From NCBI GenBank assembly GCA_040396955.1, contig JBBAWX010000008.1:62001-126000 (forward strand): a stretch of 64,000 nt of DNA. The letters are read 5' to 3'. Both the position numbers and the translations under genes were made by a program. Shown here piece by piece: positions 42,312 to 51,235 of the stretch. Each line of letters begins with the position of its first letter. The stretch's first letter is position 1. The notes under the pieces are model-generated. The model was not told the DNA's origin, did no database searches, and saw only the letters and a program-made list of their open reading frames with translations. The DNA is from UBA965 sp040396955 (lineage in GTDB: Bacteria > Chloroflexota > Chloroflexia > Chloroflexales > Roseiflexaceae).

Positions 42312-43544
42312 TTATTTCTGCAAGATGGCGCGGCATTCATCGGCCGCATCAGCAAGCGCTTGGGCCACCGATTTGTCTCCACAGACTGCCGCCCACGTCA
42401 TGCGGCTGAATACTTCGTTGAGGGCCGGGTACTCGGGCAGGGCGGGCAGAGTGTCGATGCCGGTATGCACCTGCTCCATGACCTCGTAGTACTGAAACTG
42501 CGCGCGAATGTCAGGGTCGTCCCACGTCGATTTGCGCACACCACTCCCGCCACTCAGCGACGTGATTTTGTCCATGGCCGGGCTCGCCGTCTCGCGCAAA
42601 AACTGATACGCCAGCTCCGGATTGCGACTGCCTGCGCAAATCCCCAACACCCAGTAGACGTTCAGGCTGGCGTGGCGCCCATGCGGGCCAGCACCGCGTG
42701 GGATGGTGGTGCACCGGCTTTTGTCGATAATTTGGCTGGGGGGGAGTTGTGCCACCGCCATGAATCCGGCCCAGTTGAGCATCATGGCGCCTTCGCCGGC
42801 CGCATACGCCACTCCCGCCGCCACGCTGTCGTAGCGGAGCGCATCGGGTGAGGTAATCCCCATGGTGGTCAGGCTATCGACATAAAATTGCAGTGCGGCC
42901 TGGCCCGTGGCATCGGCAAAGGTGGGGTTGAGGTCGGCATCAAAGAGTGTGCCGCCACGACTCCACAGGTGGATGAAAAAGTCGTACACGTTGTTGTGCC
43001 CGTCGTTGAGACCGGCGATGACGGCCCCGTACAGGCCCTGGTCGGGGCGTGTAAAAAACTGTGCGACCTCGCGAAACTCATCCCAGGTGACGGGTACGCG
43101 CAAATCACGGCCGTGTTGCGCCCGAAACGCGGCTTGCTCGTGCGGTGACTCGAACAAATCGGCGCGGTAATGGAACATCTCCGGGCCGTCGTGGTAGGGT
43201 AAGCCGTAGATTTGCCCGTGTGCGCCGCGTTGCAGTGCGAGCAGTGACTCGCTCCAGCCGTGCGGCCAGTCTGGGGGTGGCTCCGTGGCCATGAACGGTT
43301 GTAAATCACGGAGCCCGCCCCGTTGTTGCAAATCGGGGAGCCAGTCGGTGAGGACGAGCATGATGTCGTAGTCGCCGCTGTGGACTCCGCCGTGCTCGAC
43401 CATTTCGGCATAGAGTTCTTCGGGTCCCGCATGGCTACTCGTAAAGGTGATGTCGGGGTGGAGTCGCTGAAAGTGCTCCATTTGGGCGGTCATGGCCCGC
43501 TCAAAGCCATCAAAGGTGCGGTATTTGATCGATAACTGTGGCAT
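42312..43544 (-). CDS. Sugar-binding-protein-fold protein without signal peptide
   Basis: 410 residues. The sequence is a family 1 extracellular solute-binding protein by layout (FQRLHPDITF, DYDIMLVLTDWLPDLQQRGGLRDLQPFM, GLPYHDGPEMFHYRADLFE, PVTWDEFREVAQFF, AAGEGAMMLNWAGF, NPELAYQFLRETASPAMDKITSLSGGSGVRKSTWDDP). The N-terminus is MPQLSIKYRTFDGFERAMTAQM, without hydrophobic segment, lipobox or Tat motif, and the strong AGGAGGAG site fixes this start. It should therefore stay in the cytoplasm. It lies between the permease and hydrolase genes, 33 and 25 bases apart. A cytoplasmic sensor or chaperone-like role for the sugar is an inference. Confidence 0.75.
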   Translation of the reverse strand: MPQLSIKYRTFDGFERAMTAQMEHFQRLHPDITFTSSHAGPEELYAEMVEHGGVHSGDYDIMLVLTDWLPDLQQRGGLRDLQPFMATEPPPDWPHGWSESLLALQRGAHGQIYGLPYHDGPEMFHYRADLFESPHEQAAFRAQHGRDLRVPVTWDEFREVAQFFTRPDQGLYGAVIAGLNDGHNNVYDFFIHLWSRGGTLFDADLNPTFADATGQAALQFYVDSLTTMGITSPDALRYDSVAAGVAYAAGEGAMMLNWAGFMAVAQLPPSQIIDKSRCTTIPRGAGPHGRHASLNVYWVLGICAGSRNPELAYQFLRETASPAMDKITSLSGGSGVRKSTWDDPDIRAQFQYYEVMEQVHTGIDTLPALPEYPALNEVFSRMTWAAVCGDKSVAQALADAADECRAILQK

Positions 43545-43577
43545 GTGCTCTCCTCCTTCGTTATCGGATTTGTTCCG

Positions 43578-44450
43578 TCAGCGCCCACCCATGCCGGTGA
43601 GTGATACGCCCTGTACAAAGAGGCGTTGTGAGAAGAAAAAGACCACCAAGACCGGCAGGAGCGTGATAATCGACACTGCCATCAACAAATTAAACTGGGT
43701 GAAGTTTTGCCCACGAAAGAGGTTGAGCCCCAGTGCGAGTGTGTACAACTCGGTCGAACGCAGGTAGATGAGCGGATCGAGCAGGTTGCTCCAGTTGCCG
43801 ATGAAGGCAAAAATGGCCACCGTGGAGAGTGCGGGCTGTGACAACGGCAAGATGACCTGGGTGAGAATTTGCCAGTTGTTGGCGCCATCAATGCGCGCCG
43901 CGTTGTCGAGATCGAGCGGGATGCCCATGAAGAATTGGCGGAGCAAAAAGATGAAGAAGGCATAGCCGAACCAGGCCGGCAAAATCAACGGCCACAGGGT
44001 GTTGGTGAGCCCGGCCGCGCTAAACATCAAAAAGCGCGGGATGATGGTGACTTCGCGGGGGATCATGAGGGTGGCTAATAGCATCAAAAACAAGAAATCG
44101 CGCCCGCGCCCTTTGAGGCGTGCAAATCCGTAGGCCACGAGTGAGCACGAAATCAGATTGCCGATGACGTTGGCAAAGGTGACGATGAGTGAGTTGGTAA
44201 GAAAGGTGTTGAATGGCAGTACGCGCCAGCCTTTGGGGTAGTTTTGCCACTCAAAACTGTTGGGCAAAAAGCTGGGTGGGTAGGTGAAGACATCTTGTGA
44301 TTGTTTCAGGGAGGTGGAAATCATCCACAAAAACGGCAAGACGAAGCTGACGGAGAGCGCGGCGAGAAGCACATAAATGGTGACTCTCCAGACGACGGCG
44401 CTCCCACGAATGCCCAACCATGATGGACGCAAGCTTGGTGTTTGTTGCAT
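43578..44450 (-). CDS. Carbohydrate ABC transporter permease (MalG type)
   Basis: 290 residues with six membrane segments. The N-terminal FVLPFLWMISTSLK, and the EAA loop DLDNAARIDGANNWQILTQVILPLSQPALSTVAIF (about 185-220) mark the MalG/UgpE group of carbohydrate permeases. Works with the MalF-type partner encoded 21 bases upstream and with the Tat lipoprotein binding protein. No ATPase is encoded in the cluster, so a shared MsmX/UgpC-like subunit is needed. Confidence 0.94.
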   Translation of the reverse strand: MQQTPSLRPSWLGIRGSAVVWRVTIYVLLAALSVSFVLPFLWMISTSLKQSQDVFTYPPSFLPNSFEWQNYPKGWRVLPFNTFLTNSLIVTFANVIGNLISCSLVAYGFARLKGRGRDFLFLMLLATLMIPREVTIIPRFLMFSAAGLTNTLWPLILPAWFGYAFFIFLLRQFFMGIPLDLDNAARIDGANNWQILTQVILPLSQPALSTVAIFAFIGNWSNLLDPLIYLRSTELYTLALGLNLFRGQNFTQFNLLMAVSIITLLPVLVVFFFSQRLFVQGVSLTGMGGR

Positions 44451-44471
44451 AGTATCCTCGTTAGCGCTGCA

Positions 44472-45410
44472 CTATTGCTTGAGGTCGCCTTCGTAGTAGA
44501 CCCAGTAGCGGGCTACAGCGAATTGAATGACGGTGATGATGATGATGACGACGAGGAGAATCCACGCCAATGCGGACGCATACCCCATCATGAAATTGAT
44601 GAATGCGGTGCGGTAAATGTAGAGTCCGTAGACGAGCGTGGCGTTGGCGGGGCCGCCGTTGGTCATGATGTAGACCAGTACGAATCCTTGAATGGATGCG
44701 ATGAATCCCACAATCAGGTTGTACAAGATGACCGGCGACATCATGGGTACCGTCACATTCCAAAATTTACCGAACGTGTTGGCACCGTCGATTTCGGCGG
44801 CCTCGTACAAATGAATGGGCACGCTTTGGAGCCCGGCCAAGTAGATGACCATTGATCCGCCGGCCCCCCACAAACTCATCAAAATCAGCGACGGCATGGC
44901 CCATTCTGGCTGTACCAACCACCCCGGCCCTTTAATGCCAAAAAACGCCAGGAACGAATTGATGAGCCCGAAATCTTGGTGCAAAATCATAATCCACAAA
45001 ATGGCAACTGCAATGCCGCTGACCACCGATGGTAAATAAAAGATGGTGCGAAACAGTGAGATGCCCCAGACGTTTTGATTGAGGAGCAGTGCCAACAAGA
45101 ACGACACGATGGTGCCAAGTCCGACGCTGCCGATACCGTAGTAGAGCGAATTGCTCATCGCCTTGTAAAAAAGGTCGTCTGCAAACAACTTGTCGTAATT
45201 GGCGAGCCCCACGTAGGCCGGTGCACTCAGCGCCGACCAGTTGGTGAAGCTAATGAACAACGATGAGATGATGGCACCTGCGTCAAACAGTAAAAAACCG
45301 ATAATCCATGGCGCAATGAACAGATAAAAAGAAATCTCTTCGCGACGCGCCATGCCACCGAGTGTGCTTTTTTTGGTTGGTGGTGGCGATGTGGGATGCG
45401 TGATGGCCAT
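44472..45410 (-). CDS. Carbohydrate ABC transporter permease (MalF/UgpA type)
   Basis: 312 residues with six predicted membrane segments after a basic N-terminus. The opening ISFYLFIAPWIIGFLLFDAGAIISSLFISFTNW and the EAA loop LYEAAEIDGANTFGKFWNVTVPMMSPVILYNLIVG are typical. It forms the heterodimeric channel with the next gene product. It is 128 bases after the binding-protein gene, a gap often used for differential expression of the binding protein. Confidence 0.94.
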   Translation of the reverse strand: MAITHPTSPPPTKKSTLGGMARREEISFYLFIAPWIIGFLLFDAGAIISSLFISFTNWSALSAPAYVGLANYDKLFADDLFYKAMSNSLYYGIGSVGLGTIVSFLLALLLNQNVWGISLFRTIFYLPSVVSGIAVAILWIMILHQDFGLINSFLAFFGIKGPGWLVQPEWAMPSLILMSLWGAGGSMVIYLAGLQSVPIHLYEAAEIDGANTFGKFWNVTVPMMSPVILYNLIVGFIASIQGFVLVYIMTNGGPANATLVYGLYIYRTAFINFMMGYASALAWILLVVIIIITVIQFAVARYWVYYEGDLKQ

Positions 45411-45538
45411 GGTCCGTCCTCTCTGTCAAAACCGTGGGTACGTGGTGATGCATGCATCGTGGTGCGGTCGTGATGCTGATACGACATAGAAATTCGTCTA
45501 CTGGCGGGTTGCCCCACCAGTAGACGAACGAGTAGGGA

Positions 45539-46993
45539 TTAGCCGCGGTTTTCGGCGACAATCGGGTCAACGGCTGCAAAGACCTCGTCAAGAGCTTCTT
45601 TGACACTCTTTTGACCGGCGACCACCAAGTCCCAGATGGGGCCGGCAGCCTGGGTCACACGCGGGCCGGTGGGCTGGTCGATGATGTCGTGCGTACCAAT
45701 GCCTTGACTCATCGCTTCTTCCACGTTTTTGGCACCGGCTGGGGCAAACTTGGAGCTCAAGTAGGCCGGCCAAGCCGACAACCGTGACGGGCTCCCACGA
45801 CCGGTGCTGGCCCACATGTAGGTCTGACCGGCGGTGGAGAGGTACTCGTTGAGGTAGATCCAGGCGGCGTCCACGTTCTTGCTGTCACGCGTAATCATGT
45901 AGGCGCTTCCGGCCGAGAAGGTGGAGTGGGCCTTGGGACCCTTAGGCCACTTGGCGATGTCCCAGTTGAACTTCGAGCCGGCCTGGATGGGTGGGGTGGC
46001 CCATGAACCCTGCAACGTCATGGCAATCTTGCCGAACTGGAAGGCCGGCCAGGCCACGTTTTGCAGGTCGGCGGGGCTGGGTACCGCACCCTTGGCGCGC
46101 AACTCTTCCCACCATTCCATGGCCGCCACGGCCTCGGGCTGATTGATGAGACAGGCGTCTTCTTTGGGCTCGCTCAAGTACTGTGCCCCAAACGGGAACA
46201 AGTAGTTGGGGGCCATCAACGAATCACCGGGGCTGGGCAATTCACCCAAACCGAAGATCTTGTTGGGGCCTTCGCCGGAGGTCAACTTGATGGCCACCGC
46301 CTTGAGCTTCTCAAGATCCCAGCTGTCGTCGGGATATGGCTCGCCCGCCGCATCGAAGAGGTCTTTGTTGTAGTAGAGGTTGCCCGGACCCTCATCGTAG
46401 GGGATGCCCCATAGTTTGCCGTCGTACTGGTACGACACCAACGATGGCTTGGTGAAATCTCCCAGGTTGAAGTCCTTTTCCTTGGCGATGTAGTCGTCAA
46501 GCGCGATGTAGAGGCCACTGCGAATGGTCTCTTGCGCCCACGAAAACTGGGTGTACAGGATATCTGGCATGGCACCACCAGCGGCCGCCGCCGTGTACTT
46601 CTGGCGATATTCACCCCAGGGGGTGTTTTCGGCCTTGACGACGATATTGGGGTGGCGCTCCATGAACAGTTTGTCGAATTGGAGCTGGCGCTCAAAGAAG
46701 ACCGCATCCCACGTGTGACCCACACTAATCTCGACCTTTGCACCCGGATCGGCGACGGCGCTGGCTGGCCAGTTCCCCGTGTTGCCGGCGTTGATGTCGA
46801 AGATACTCTCGCTGGCTGGCTCTTCAGCAGCTGGCGCTTCTTCGGCTGGTGCCTCGGTGGATCCACAAGCGGCCAAGAGTGCGCCCATGCTGGCAGCACC
46901 CAATCCGAGCTGGAGACCAATGCGCAAGACATCGCGGCGACTCAAGCCGCGGCGGCGCATTTCGCGTGCCAATTCCTGTTCGTGCTTCGTCAT
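45539..46993 (-). CDS. Tat-type lipoprotein sugar-binding protein of ABC transporter
   Basis: 484 residues from ATG 46993 (AAAGGAG six bases upstream; a TTG two codons earlier is unlikely). The signal carries a twin-arginine motif SRRDVLR and a lipobox LLAAC with Cys 43, followed by an Ala/Glu/Pro spacer. The mature part is a family 1 solute-binding protein (RHPNIVVKAENTPWGEYRQKYTAAAAGGAMPDILYTQFSWAQ..., GIPYDEGPGNLYYNKDLFDAAGEPYPDDSWDLEKLK). It should collect the glycan outside the membrane. It is the only exported one of three binding-protein-fold genes in this cluster. Confidence 0.94.
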   Translation of the reverse strand: MTKHEQELAREMRRRGLSRRDVLRIGLQLGLGAASMGALLAACGSTEAPAEEAPAAEEPASESIFDINAGNTGNWPASAVADPGAKVEISVGHTWDAVFFERQLQFDKLFMERHPNIVVKAENTPWGEYRQKYTAAAAGGAMPDILYTQFSWAQETIRSGLYIALDDYIAKEKDFNLGDFTKPSLVSYQYDGKLWGIPYDEGPGNLYYNKDLFDAAGEPYPDDSWDLEKLKAVAIKLTSGEGPNKIFGLGELPSPGDSLMAPNYLFPFGAQYLSEPKEDACLINQPEAVAAMEWWEELRAKGAVPSPADLQNVAWPAFQFGKIAMTLQGSWATPPIQAGSKFNWDIAKWPKGPKAHSTFSAGSAYMITRDSKNVDAAWIYLNEYLSTAGQTYMWASTGRGSPSRLSAWPAYLSSKFAPAGAKNVEEAMSQGIGTHDIIDQPTGPRVTQAAGPIWDLVVAGQKSVKEALDEVFAAVDPIVAENRG

Positions 46994-47033
46994 TGTCAAC
47001 TCCTTTGTGACAGTGTTACTACGTACCCGATAC

Positions 47034-47058
47034 GATGCAACAATCGTTCGTTTGCATC
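47034..47058. promoter_or_regulatory. Inverted repeat upstream of the binding-protein gene
   Basis: GATGCAA (47034-47040) and TTGCATC (47052-47058), perfect 7-base arms with an 11-base spacer, 41 bases before the start codon of the Tat lipoprotein gene. Possibly an operator for a second regulator; it differs from the AT-rich motif of gntR. Confidence 0.4.
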
Positions 47059-47133
47059 ATGTTCCTGAGAATCTGAGTACCAATCAGCGGACAGGCGGTC
47101 GGTGGGGTGTGGGTGGCAGGCAACTCACTTTCA

Positions 47134-48198
47134 CTACACATCATTCAGGCAAATGGTGCGCCCTTCTGATGCAGACAAATATGATCCATGTACAAGTTGC
47201 AGTGTGCCGATGTTGTCGGTTGCACTTGTGATGGGCGGTGTGTTGGTCTGGATGGCGTGCATCAACGAGCTCATCGGCCCAATGAACGCATCCGGTATCC
47301 AGAGCCCCTCGAGCGGGATGTCGACCAGTGCCTCGCCGTGGCGTGCATAGGCCAGCGTGTCGGGACGACCGTGTGGGTAGTTGTAGAGCAACCCGATGGT
47401 TCCCGTGAGGATTCCCGTGGTGCCGAGGAAGCGAAATTTGGCATAAATATCTGACGAATCGTCGTGGTGATTGACCATCACGACCGTTTGGAGCGCACTG
47501 GTGTATTCGAGGATGGTTACCGTCTTGGTTTCGGCACGTTCGCGCTGAGCCGGGTATTTGGCATGGCGACTGGTGATGTGGGTCGGATCGCCAAACAGGT
47601 AGCGCAGGCTATCGAGGTAGTGGATGCTGTGGTACATCACCTCAAGGCGTGTGGCATCACGGAGCCACGGCCACATGTGCCAGGGGGTCAGGGTCGATAC
47701 CTGAATCTGGGCATCGGTGGGTTCACCGATGTAGCCGCGCACAATGAGATCTTTGCAGGCCGCAATGCCGGCGCTCCAACGCATCTGCTGGTTGACAGCA
47801 ACGTGCCGGCCTGCGGCTTGTCCGGCTGCGGCAATCGCACGTGCGTCGTTGATGTCTTCGGCAAGGGGTTTTTGGCAGAGGATGTGTTTGCCTGCCGCCA
47901 AGATGCGCGTGGCTAGCGCTCGTTGCTCCCATGCGGGCACCGCAATGTCGACGATGTCGACGCGGGAATCTGCGAGGAGTTCGTCAAGTGTGGTGTAGAT
48001 TGTGCCGATTTGGTGCGTGGTAGCGGTCTGCTGGGCCGCTTCCGAGTTGATGTCGTAACATCCCACCACGTTGAGTGCGTGTTGGCGATAGGCAGGGAGA
48101 TGGGCGTAGTTCACAATGCCGCCACAGCCGACAATGGCAATGCCGTAGTCGTGTCGTGGTGGTAAAACTACGCGGTACTGTGGCTCTATGTGCGACAT
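47134..48198 (-). CDS. Gfo/Idh/MocA-family oxidoreductase
   Basis: 354 residues. The Rossmann fold starts IAIVGCGGIVNYAHLPAY (about 19-36), the family's EKP motif appears as QKP (ILCQKPLAEDINDA), and the C-terminal domain has RYLFGDPTHITSRHA and LHAIQTNTPPIT-like strands. Members oxidise or reduce sugars and inositols using NAD(P). The residue change keeps the catalytic Lys. An AT-rich operator-like motif lies 70-100 bases upstream. It probably opens the transport and hydrolysis transcript. Confidence 0.88.
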   Translation of the reverse strand: MSHIEPQYRVVLPPRHDYGIAIVGCGGIVNYAHLPAYRQHALNVVGCYDINSEAAQQTATTHQIGTIYTTLDELLADSRVDIVDIAVPAWEQRALATRILAAGKHILCQKPLAEDINDARAIAAAGQAAGRHVAVNQQMRWSAGIAACKDLIVRGYIGEPTDAQIQVSTLTPWHMWPWLRDATRLEVMYHSIHYLDSLRYLFGDPTHITSRHAKYPAQRERAETKTVTILEYTSALQTVVMVNHHDDSSDIYAKFRFLGTTGILTGTIGLLYNYPHGRPDTLAYARHGEALVDIPLEGLWIPDAFIGPMSSLMHAIQTNTPPITSATDNIGTLQLVHGSYLSASEGRTICLNDV

Positions 48199-48265
48199 TG
48201 TTTCCCCTTTGAAACGAAAGTCCCCTCGTGCCGTGCCTGCCGTGACTATGCGATGCGTTTACTAT

Positions 48266-48295
48266 ACACAGCTAAATTATATAAATTTGCTGTGT
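48266..48295. promoter_or_regulatory. Probable GntR operator before the oxidoreductase gene
   Basis: ACACAGC (48266-48272) and GCTGTGT (48289-48295) flank the core AAATTATATAAATTT (48274-48288), itself an inverted repeat around ATATA. The whole is a near-perfect 30-base dyad with one extra T on the left. The core AAATTATATAAATT recurs in front of gntR. The region 48199-48379 has no gene. Confidence 0.55.
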
Positions 48296-48379
48296 GGAAA
48301 TCACTGGAGTGCCCATATACTAGCGAAAAAACATGATTTTGTCAACTCTGTCGCTGACTGCACAAAAACATCATATAAA

Positions 48380-48835
48380 TTACGACTCAGTGGGTGATTG
48401 TCGATTGACGAGGTAGAGGTGTTCACAGACCAACACGGTGTCACGGTGTTGATTGGTGACCGTCAACGATTCCACCACAATGCCGACGTCATTTCGTTTG
48501 GCGTGGGGGCGTTTGTCGCTGATGGTGGCGGTGACCGTAATGGTGTCGCCGATGTGGACCGGTTTGATGAAGCGCAGGCGGTCATAGCCGTACGAAATCG
48601 CGTGCGGGTTAATGTCACCGGCCGTCATCCCAACTGCCACACTAAAAATCAGCGTGCCGTGAGCGATACGCTGCTGGATGGGTTGCGTCTTGCACCATTC
48701 GGCATCCATGTGATGCGGATAAAAATCACCCGTCTGGCCGGCATGTGTGACAATATCGCTTTCGGTGATGGTGCGTCCAAACGAGGTGCGACTACTCCCG
48801 ATTGTGTACTCATCAAACAACAACGGTCGGAACAT
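48380..48835 (-). CDS. MaoC-family (R)-specific enoyl-CoA hydratase-like protein
   Basis: 151 residues from ATG 48835 (AAGGAG seven bases upstream). The hot-dog fold signature includes SFGRTITESDIVTHAGQTGDFYPHHMDAEW with the catalytic Asp and His pair, then GTLIFSVAVGMTAG and FIKPVHIGDTITVTATISDKRP. Members hydrate enoyl-CoA or dehydrate hydroxyacyl-CoA. It is 17 bases after the CoA-transferase gene, so the two probably act in sequence on an acid derived from the sugar. Confidence 0.9.
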   Translation of the reverse strand: MFRPLLFDEYTIGSSRTSFGRTITESDIVTHAGQTGDFYPHHMDAEWCKTQPIQQRIAHGTLIFSVAVGMTAGDINPHAISYGYDRLRFIKPVHIGDTITVTATISDKRPHAKRNDVGIVVESLTVTNQHRDTVLVCEHLYLVNRQSPTES

Positions 48836-48852
48836 GACACTGCTCCTTGTGC

Positions 48853-50007
48853 TCAAGACAATTGAAAATCACGTTGAATGGTGGCGGTATCCGCGCCAAT
48901 CTGGGGTGCGCCTTTGGGGGAGGTCAGGCGTTGGCCGTCGATGCGGATGGGACAGCGGGTGGTGGTGAGTGTGGCGCCATTGCTTCGACTGACGTTTTGG
49001 AGCATCTCAAGGACCTGGAAGCCCTCGTGTGCGAGAAGCCGGCGCCAATCCAGTACGTCGGCACACCAATAATCGGCCGGCTCAAGCCGATCCAACCACA
49101 CGTGGGTGGGGCGGGTGGCAAGATGCTCGGCCAAGATGCCTTTGATGTCGTCGCGCTGGTGAAACCAGCTCTCCGGGTCACTAAAGTGGCTCAATGCCGG
49201 ACAGGCGAGCAAAGTGCCGAGGTGGGGCACGGACCCCATGGCCAAGGCAATGTAGCCGTCTTGTGTGGCATAGATGCCGTAGGGCGCACCGAGGTAGGCG
49301 TGGGCGTTGTTGAGACTGCTCCGGGTGGGCAGCAACCCGCCATCGTTGAGGTGCGTAGTGAGCACCTCGAATTGGGTGTCGAGGATCGACTCAAGCAGAC
49401 TGACTTCGACGTGCCCGCCACGACCAGTGACGCCACGGCGTACCAGGCAGGCCAAAATCCCCTGTGCCAAATGGGCACCGGTCATCAAATCGGCGACAGC
49501 GAGCCCGAACGGCGTCGGCGGCTGGTCGGCGTTGCCGTTGAGCCAGGCCAGCCCTGATATGGACTGTACAAGTAAATCCTGGCCCGGTTTGTTGCGCCAC
49601 GGCCCCGTGTTGCCGTATCCGGTGATGCTGCCGTAGATGATGCGTGGATTGAGCTCTGCAACCGTCGCATAATCGAGCCCGAGGCGTTCGATTACGCCGG
49701 GGCGGAAGTTTTGAATGAGCACGTCGGCTTGAACAATCAGCTGACGCACCTGATCCATGTCGGGTGCGTGTTTGAGGTCGGCCGCAAAACTCTCCTTGTT
49801 GCGGTTGATGGAATGAAACAGGGTGCTATCGCCGTCGAGCGCCAAATTGCTGATATACAGCTGGCGACACAAATCGCCGCCTTGGGGACGCTCGATTTTG
49901 ATGACACGGGCGCCGAGATCGGCGAGGCGCAGTGCACACGACGGGCCGGCCAAGAATTGGCTGAGATCGAGGATCACAAGGCCGGCAAGTGGCAGTATGT
50001 CAGTCAT
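48853..50007 (-). CDS. CaiB/BaiF-family CoA transferase
   Basis: 384 residues from ATG 50007; the longer frame lies inside the next gene. Class III CoA transferases move CoA between carboxylic acids through an aspartyl-CoA thioester. The sequence shows LVILDLSQFLAGPSCALRLADLGARVIKIERPQGGD, the catalytic Asp in AVADLMTGAHLAQGILACL, and GGHVEVSLLES. Specificity cannot be read. It is next to a MaoC hydratase and a signal-less binding-protein-fold gene, within the GntR-linked cluster. Mesaconyl-CoA type CaiB/MaoC pairs exist in Chloroflexus, but the short MaoC argues against that role here. Confidence 0.9.
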   Translation of the reverse strand: MTDILPLAGLVILDLSQFLAGPSCALRLADLGARVIKIERPQGGDLCRQLYISNLALDGDSTLFHSINRNKESFAADLKHAPDMDQVRQLIVQADVLIQNFRPGVIERLGLDYATVAELNPRIIYGSITGYGNTGPWRNKPGQDLLVQSISGLAWLNGNADQPPTPFGLAVADLMTGAHLAQGILACLVRRGVTGRGGHVEVSLLESILDTQFEVLTTHLNDGGLLPTRSSLNNAHAYLGAPYGIYATQDGYIALAMGSVPHLGTLLACPALSHFSDPESWFHQRDDIKGILAEHLATRPTHVWLDRLEPADYWCADVLDWRRLLAHEGFQVLEMLQNVSRSNGATLTTTRCPIRIDGQRLTSPKGAPQIGADTATIQRDFQLS

Positions 50008-50032
50008 CGCAGGGCGCTTTCTCTGGCAGGGC

Positions 50033-51169
50033 TCAGTGCGCAAGCTGCGACTGGCGATAGAGTTCGTCGATACGCTGTAAATAGGGCACAGGATCACCGC
50101 CGTGGCGCAAAAACTCATGTACGACCGGACCCGCACTGTCTTGGAAGTGTAGGTAGCCGTTGTAGCGTGGCCGCAGGTAGGCCTGGTCGAGTGTCGTCAA
50201 CGTATTGCGGAAAAAATCGCCACAGACCCGATTGACTTCGGTTGATTCCCAAGCAGCGCGATGCCCGGGTTGGCCACCGCTCTGTACGTACAGCGTGCGT
50301 TGGCAATCCGGCGAGCAGACGTAGCTGGCATAGGCGATTGCGATGTCGCGGTGCGCACTGTGTTGCGATACGGCAAGCCCGGTGCCTCCCAATGTTGAGC
50401 GGAGTGGGCGCCCGTCATGCCAGCGGACAAGGCCACCGTAGCGTAGTTGCTGAGCGGCGTATGCCGGGCGGGCGTAATTGCTGTACCCGTAGGCAAACGG
50501 GCAGTAGGCGGCTTCGCCACGGACGAGTGCTTCATAGGTTGCAATCGGGTTGCGCGTCAGGCAGGCGGGAGCGCACCGATGCACCAAATCGGCGAGGTGC
50601 GTCAGTGCCTGGGCCCCGATATCGTGATTGACGACTTGGGTCGTGCTTTGAAACGGCTCACTTCCGAGGGCAATACACAGCATGTACACATTCATCAGGC
50701 TGTCAATGGGGATGGCTGGTACAGCAACGAGCCCTTGATCTGCCAATGCCAACAACTCGGCCCATGTCTGAGGTGGCGCGTCGATGAGGTCTGGGCGCCA
50801 GGCACTTACCGGTGTGGCCGCATCGATGGGCAATGCCCACAGATGATCGTTGGCCCAGTAGCTCGCATACGAATGCCCCACACTCGATTGCGCCTGATCG
50901 GCCAAGTAGTCGGAGCTCAGATGTGCGTCAAGGGGCACGAGCACAGGATGTGCCGCTGCATACCCCACGAACGGGTGGTCGATGACGAGTAAATCGTAGG
51001 TCTGCGCCAAGACTTCAATCGGCGCATCAGCAAACGCTTGGAGCGATCGTTTTTCCCATTGGATTTCGACGTGGGGATGGAGCTCGTGGAATCGTTGCGC
51101 CGTGGCCACCATGGGCACGTATCCGCGTGTGTGATTCCAAGCAATACCACGTAGCACGGTTTGTTGCAT
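50033..51169 (-). CDS. Second binding-protein-fold protein without signal peptide
   Basis: 378 residues. It resembles distant family 1 solute-binding proteins: ATAQRFHELHPHVEIQWEKR, TYDLLVIDHPFVGYAAAHPVLVPLD, ANDHLWALPIDAATPVSAWRPDLIDAPPQTWAELLALAD, and a C-terminal SGGQPGHRAAWES. The N-terminus MQQTVLRGIAWNHTRGYVPMVATAQRF has no hydrophobic export segment or lipobox. It lies between gntR and the CaiB gene (66 and 25 bases). Like the gene at 42312, it should be cytoplasmic. It is weaker as a family match than that gene. Function unknown; ligand sensing is a hypothesis. Confidence 0.68.
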   Translation of the reverse strand: MQQTVLRGIAWNHTRGYVPMVATAQRFHELHPHVEIQWEKRSLQAFADAPIEVLAQTYDLLVIDHPFVGYAAAHPVLVPLDAHLSSDYLADQAQSSVGHSYASYWANDHLWALPIDAATPVSAWRPDLIDAPPQTWAELLALADQGLVAVPAIPIDSLMNVYMLCIALGSEPFQSTTQVVNHDIGAQALTHLADLVHRCAPACLTRNPIATYEALVRGEAAYCPFAYGYSNYARPAYAAQQLRYGGLVRWHDGRPLRSTLGGTGLAVSQHSAHRDIAIAYASYVCSPDCQRTLYVQSGGQPGHRAAWESTEVNRVCGDFFRNTLTTLDQAYLRPRYNGYLHFQDSAGPVVHEFLRHGGDPVPYLQRIDELYRQSQLAH

Positions 51170-51235
51170 ACAGCACCTACTTCATTGGAGACGAATATAT
51201 GCGGATGTGATGGTCACCACGGCTTCTATACCACC

